Source: Bacteroidia bacterium (GTDB lineage: Bacteria; Bacteroidota; Bacteroidia; Bacteroidales; BM523). Taken from it: a stretch of DNA of 7,407 nucleotides. The stretch's first letter is position 1; the number at the start of each line of letters is the position of its first letter. Both the position numbers and the translations under genes were made by a program. Shown in pieces: positions 6,889-7,407 of the stretch. The DNA lies in contig JACQWN010000696.1 in assembly GCA_016209245.1 (NCBI GenBank), positions 1-7,407 of the forward strand, in the 5' to 3' direction. Under the pieces are notes generated by a model that was not told the origin of the DNA, ran no database searches, and worked only from the letters and a program-made list of their open reading frames with translations.

Positions 6889-7215
6889 TTACACTTTTAA
6901 ATTTAGTTGGCTATTCTGTAGCGAACAGATCATTTCGTGTTTTAAAAATCCCTTCAAACTCAAATCCTCATCCACATCCGGCCAATGAATACCAGTGCCT
7001 TTACCAATGAGTTTGTAATTATTGAGTTGTTTTTCTGTTGCTTTTCTAAGTCGTGTGAACTCAGAAATTAAACGGCTGATAACTTTTTTATTATTAAGGA
7101 TGATGAGCATTAAATCCACATCCTTATGAAAATGAATAGCATTGATTCTCAAACCATCTTTGTAAATGATTTTTTCAATTTCATCTAATGGGCTATTTAC
7201 TTTGAAAGAATTCAT
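6889..7215 (-). CDS. DUF2442 domain protein
   Basis: A small 108-residue protein of family DUF2442, recognised from its signature at residues 55-91: RLRKAT, then NNYKLIGKGTGIHWPDVDEDLSLKGFL. The N-terminal part (about 20-50) fits the family's beta-rich pattern (INAIHFHKDVDLMLIILNN). The biochemical function is unknown. Genes of this family often sit beside a DUF4160 gene and have been suggested to form toxin-antitoxin-like pairs, but no partner is visible here within 170 bases upstream or downstream. The frame could begin at TTG 7233, but that codon lies within the -7 promoter element. The ATG at 7215 is therefore the start, with a leader of only about 10 bases. The tail after residue 92 (KHEMICSLQNSQLNLKV) is an extension beyond the conserved core. 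There is no signal peptide or membrane segment, so it should be cytoplasmic. Confidence 0.88.
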   Translation of the reverse strand: MNSFKVNSPLDEIEKIIYKDGLRINAIHFHKDVDLMLIILNNKKVISRLISEFTRLRKATEKQLNNYKLIGKGTGIHWPDVDEDLSLKGFLKHEMICSLQNSQLNLKV

Positions 7216-7230
7216 ACCATTATTTTGCCG

Positions 7231-7263
7231 CAAATTTACACATTTTTTCCTGTCATCTGCAAA
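7231..7263 (-). promoter_or_regulatory. Bacteroidota-type promoter for the DUF2442 gene
   Basis: On the - strand, TTTG (7263-7260) is followed by a 21-base spacer and then TAAATTTG (7238-7231), an exact match to TTTG-N(about 19-21)-TAnnTTTG. The -7 box ends 15 bases before the ATG at 7215, which implies a very short leader. It also rules out the upstream TTG (7233-7231) as a start codon. Confidence 0.75.
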
Positions 7264-7293
7264 TATTCTTCTAATTTTTTGAGGTGTCCCCCG

Positions 7294-7333
7294 TTCGCGC
7301 TCGACTTAGTCGAGTGCGCAATGAATGCACTCG
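7294..7333. repeat. Palindrome cluster with two mutually exclusive hairpins
   Basis: The left arm 7294-7305 (TTCGCGCTCGAC) pairs with 7309-7320 (GTCGAGTGCGCA) around a three-base TTA loop, with one G-T wobble and one mismatch. The same middle segment CGAGTGC (7311-7317) also pairs perfectly with GCACTCG (7327-7333). The middle arm can therefore join either hairpin but not both. It lies upstream of the DUF2442 promoter in a stretch with no supported gene, and is more GC-rich than its surroundings. Confidence 0.7.
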
Positions 7334-7366
7334 TCTGAAGACCTACCGTGTACCCATATTTTTAGT

Positions 7367-7384
7367 CTAAATATTATTTTGAAG
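7367..7384 (+). repeat. 18-base shared sequence, copy 2 (right edge)
   Basis: CTAAATATTATTTTGAAG on the + strand is identical to the - strand of 4291-4308. Here it points toward an ATG at 7398, 13 bases on, but only three codons follow before the window ends. It is therefore unknown whether a gene begins there. The expected -7 box at about 7401 is not visible. Confidence 0.6.
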
Positions 7385-7407
7385 TGTTACAAAAAATATG
7401 AGCAACT

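Noticed and set aside
7216..7233. TTG start of the DUF2442 gene
   Set aside because: The TTG is the last part of the TAAATTTG -7 promoter box, so it should not be transcribed. The ATG at 7215 is the better start.
7236..7361. Stop-free stretch of 41 codons on the - strand ending just before the DUF2442 gene
   Set aside because: It has no ATG, runs through the palindrome, ends within the promoter and matches no family I recognise. A broken gene end cannot be excluded, but support is too weak to list it.

Overview
The window looks like chromosomal DNA of a member of the Bacteroidota. Three lines of evidence support this. The base composition is AT-rich. Two promoters follow the Bacteroidota pattern (TTTG, a spacer of about 19-21 bases, then TAnnTTTG) with no evident Shine-Dalgarno sequences. 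The protein families are also typical: a TPR/PD40/OmpA envelope protein, a DUF4846 protein, and a TPR-transmembrane-SpoIIE phosphatase carrying the usual DSINYAKRIQQAVLP linker. I cannot name the genus. I see no tRNA, rRNA, CRISPR array or transposase gene.

Layout. On the + strand, a 5'-truncated OmpA-family protein (1-1876) is followed after 61 bases by a stand-alone ABC-ATPase/TOPRIM protein of the OLD type (1938-3476). This gene converges, with only 18 bases between stop codons, on a - strand block. Read in its own direction, that block holds a DUF2442 protein (7215-6889), a signal-peptide/TPR/transmembrane/SpoIIE phosphatase (6761-4533) and a secreted DUF4846 protein (4262-3495). Three listed reading frames begin at TTG or lie open to the window edge. 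I moved the DUF2442 start to the ATG at 7215 and the phosphatase start to the ATG at 6761, and I extended the OmpA-family frame to the window edge.

How the genes may work together. The OmpA-family protein resembles PorE of the type IX secretion system in domain order and probably links the outer membrane to peptidoglycan. The phosphatase should carry a periplasmic TPR signal across the inner membrane to a cytoplasmic PP2C-type domain, probably feeding a partner-switching pathway. The OLD-type protein is the one plausible anti-phage or DNA-processing gene, and it has no visible partner nuclease, helicase or reverse transcriptase. No multi-gene defence system is evident, and the genes read mostly as independent units.

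The most unusual content is repeat DNA. A perfect 38-base palindrome lies in frame inside the catalytic domain of the SpoIIE phosphatase gene and adds a short loop to the protein without breaking it. A roughly 100-base nested inverted repeat (4355-4455) fills the phosphatase-DUF4846 gap. A third palindrome near the right edge (7294-7333) can fold in two mutually exclusive ways. An 18-base exact sequence is shared by the DUF4846 upstream region and the right edge. Together these suggest a genome rich in small palindromic elements, including one that has become protein-coding.
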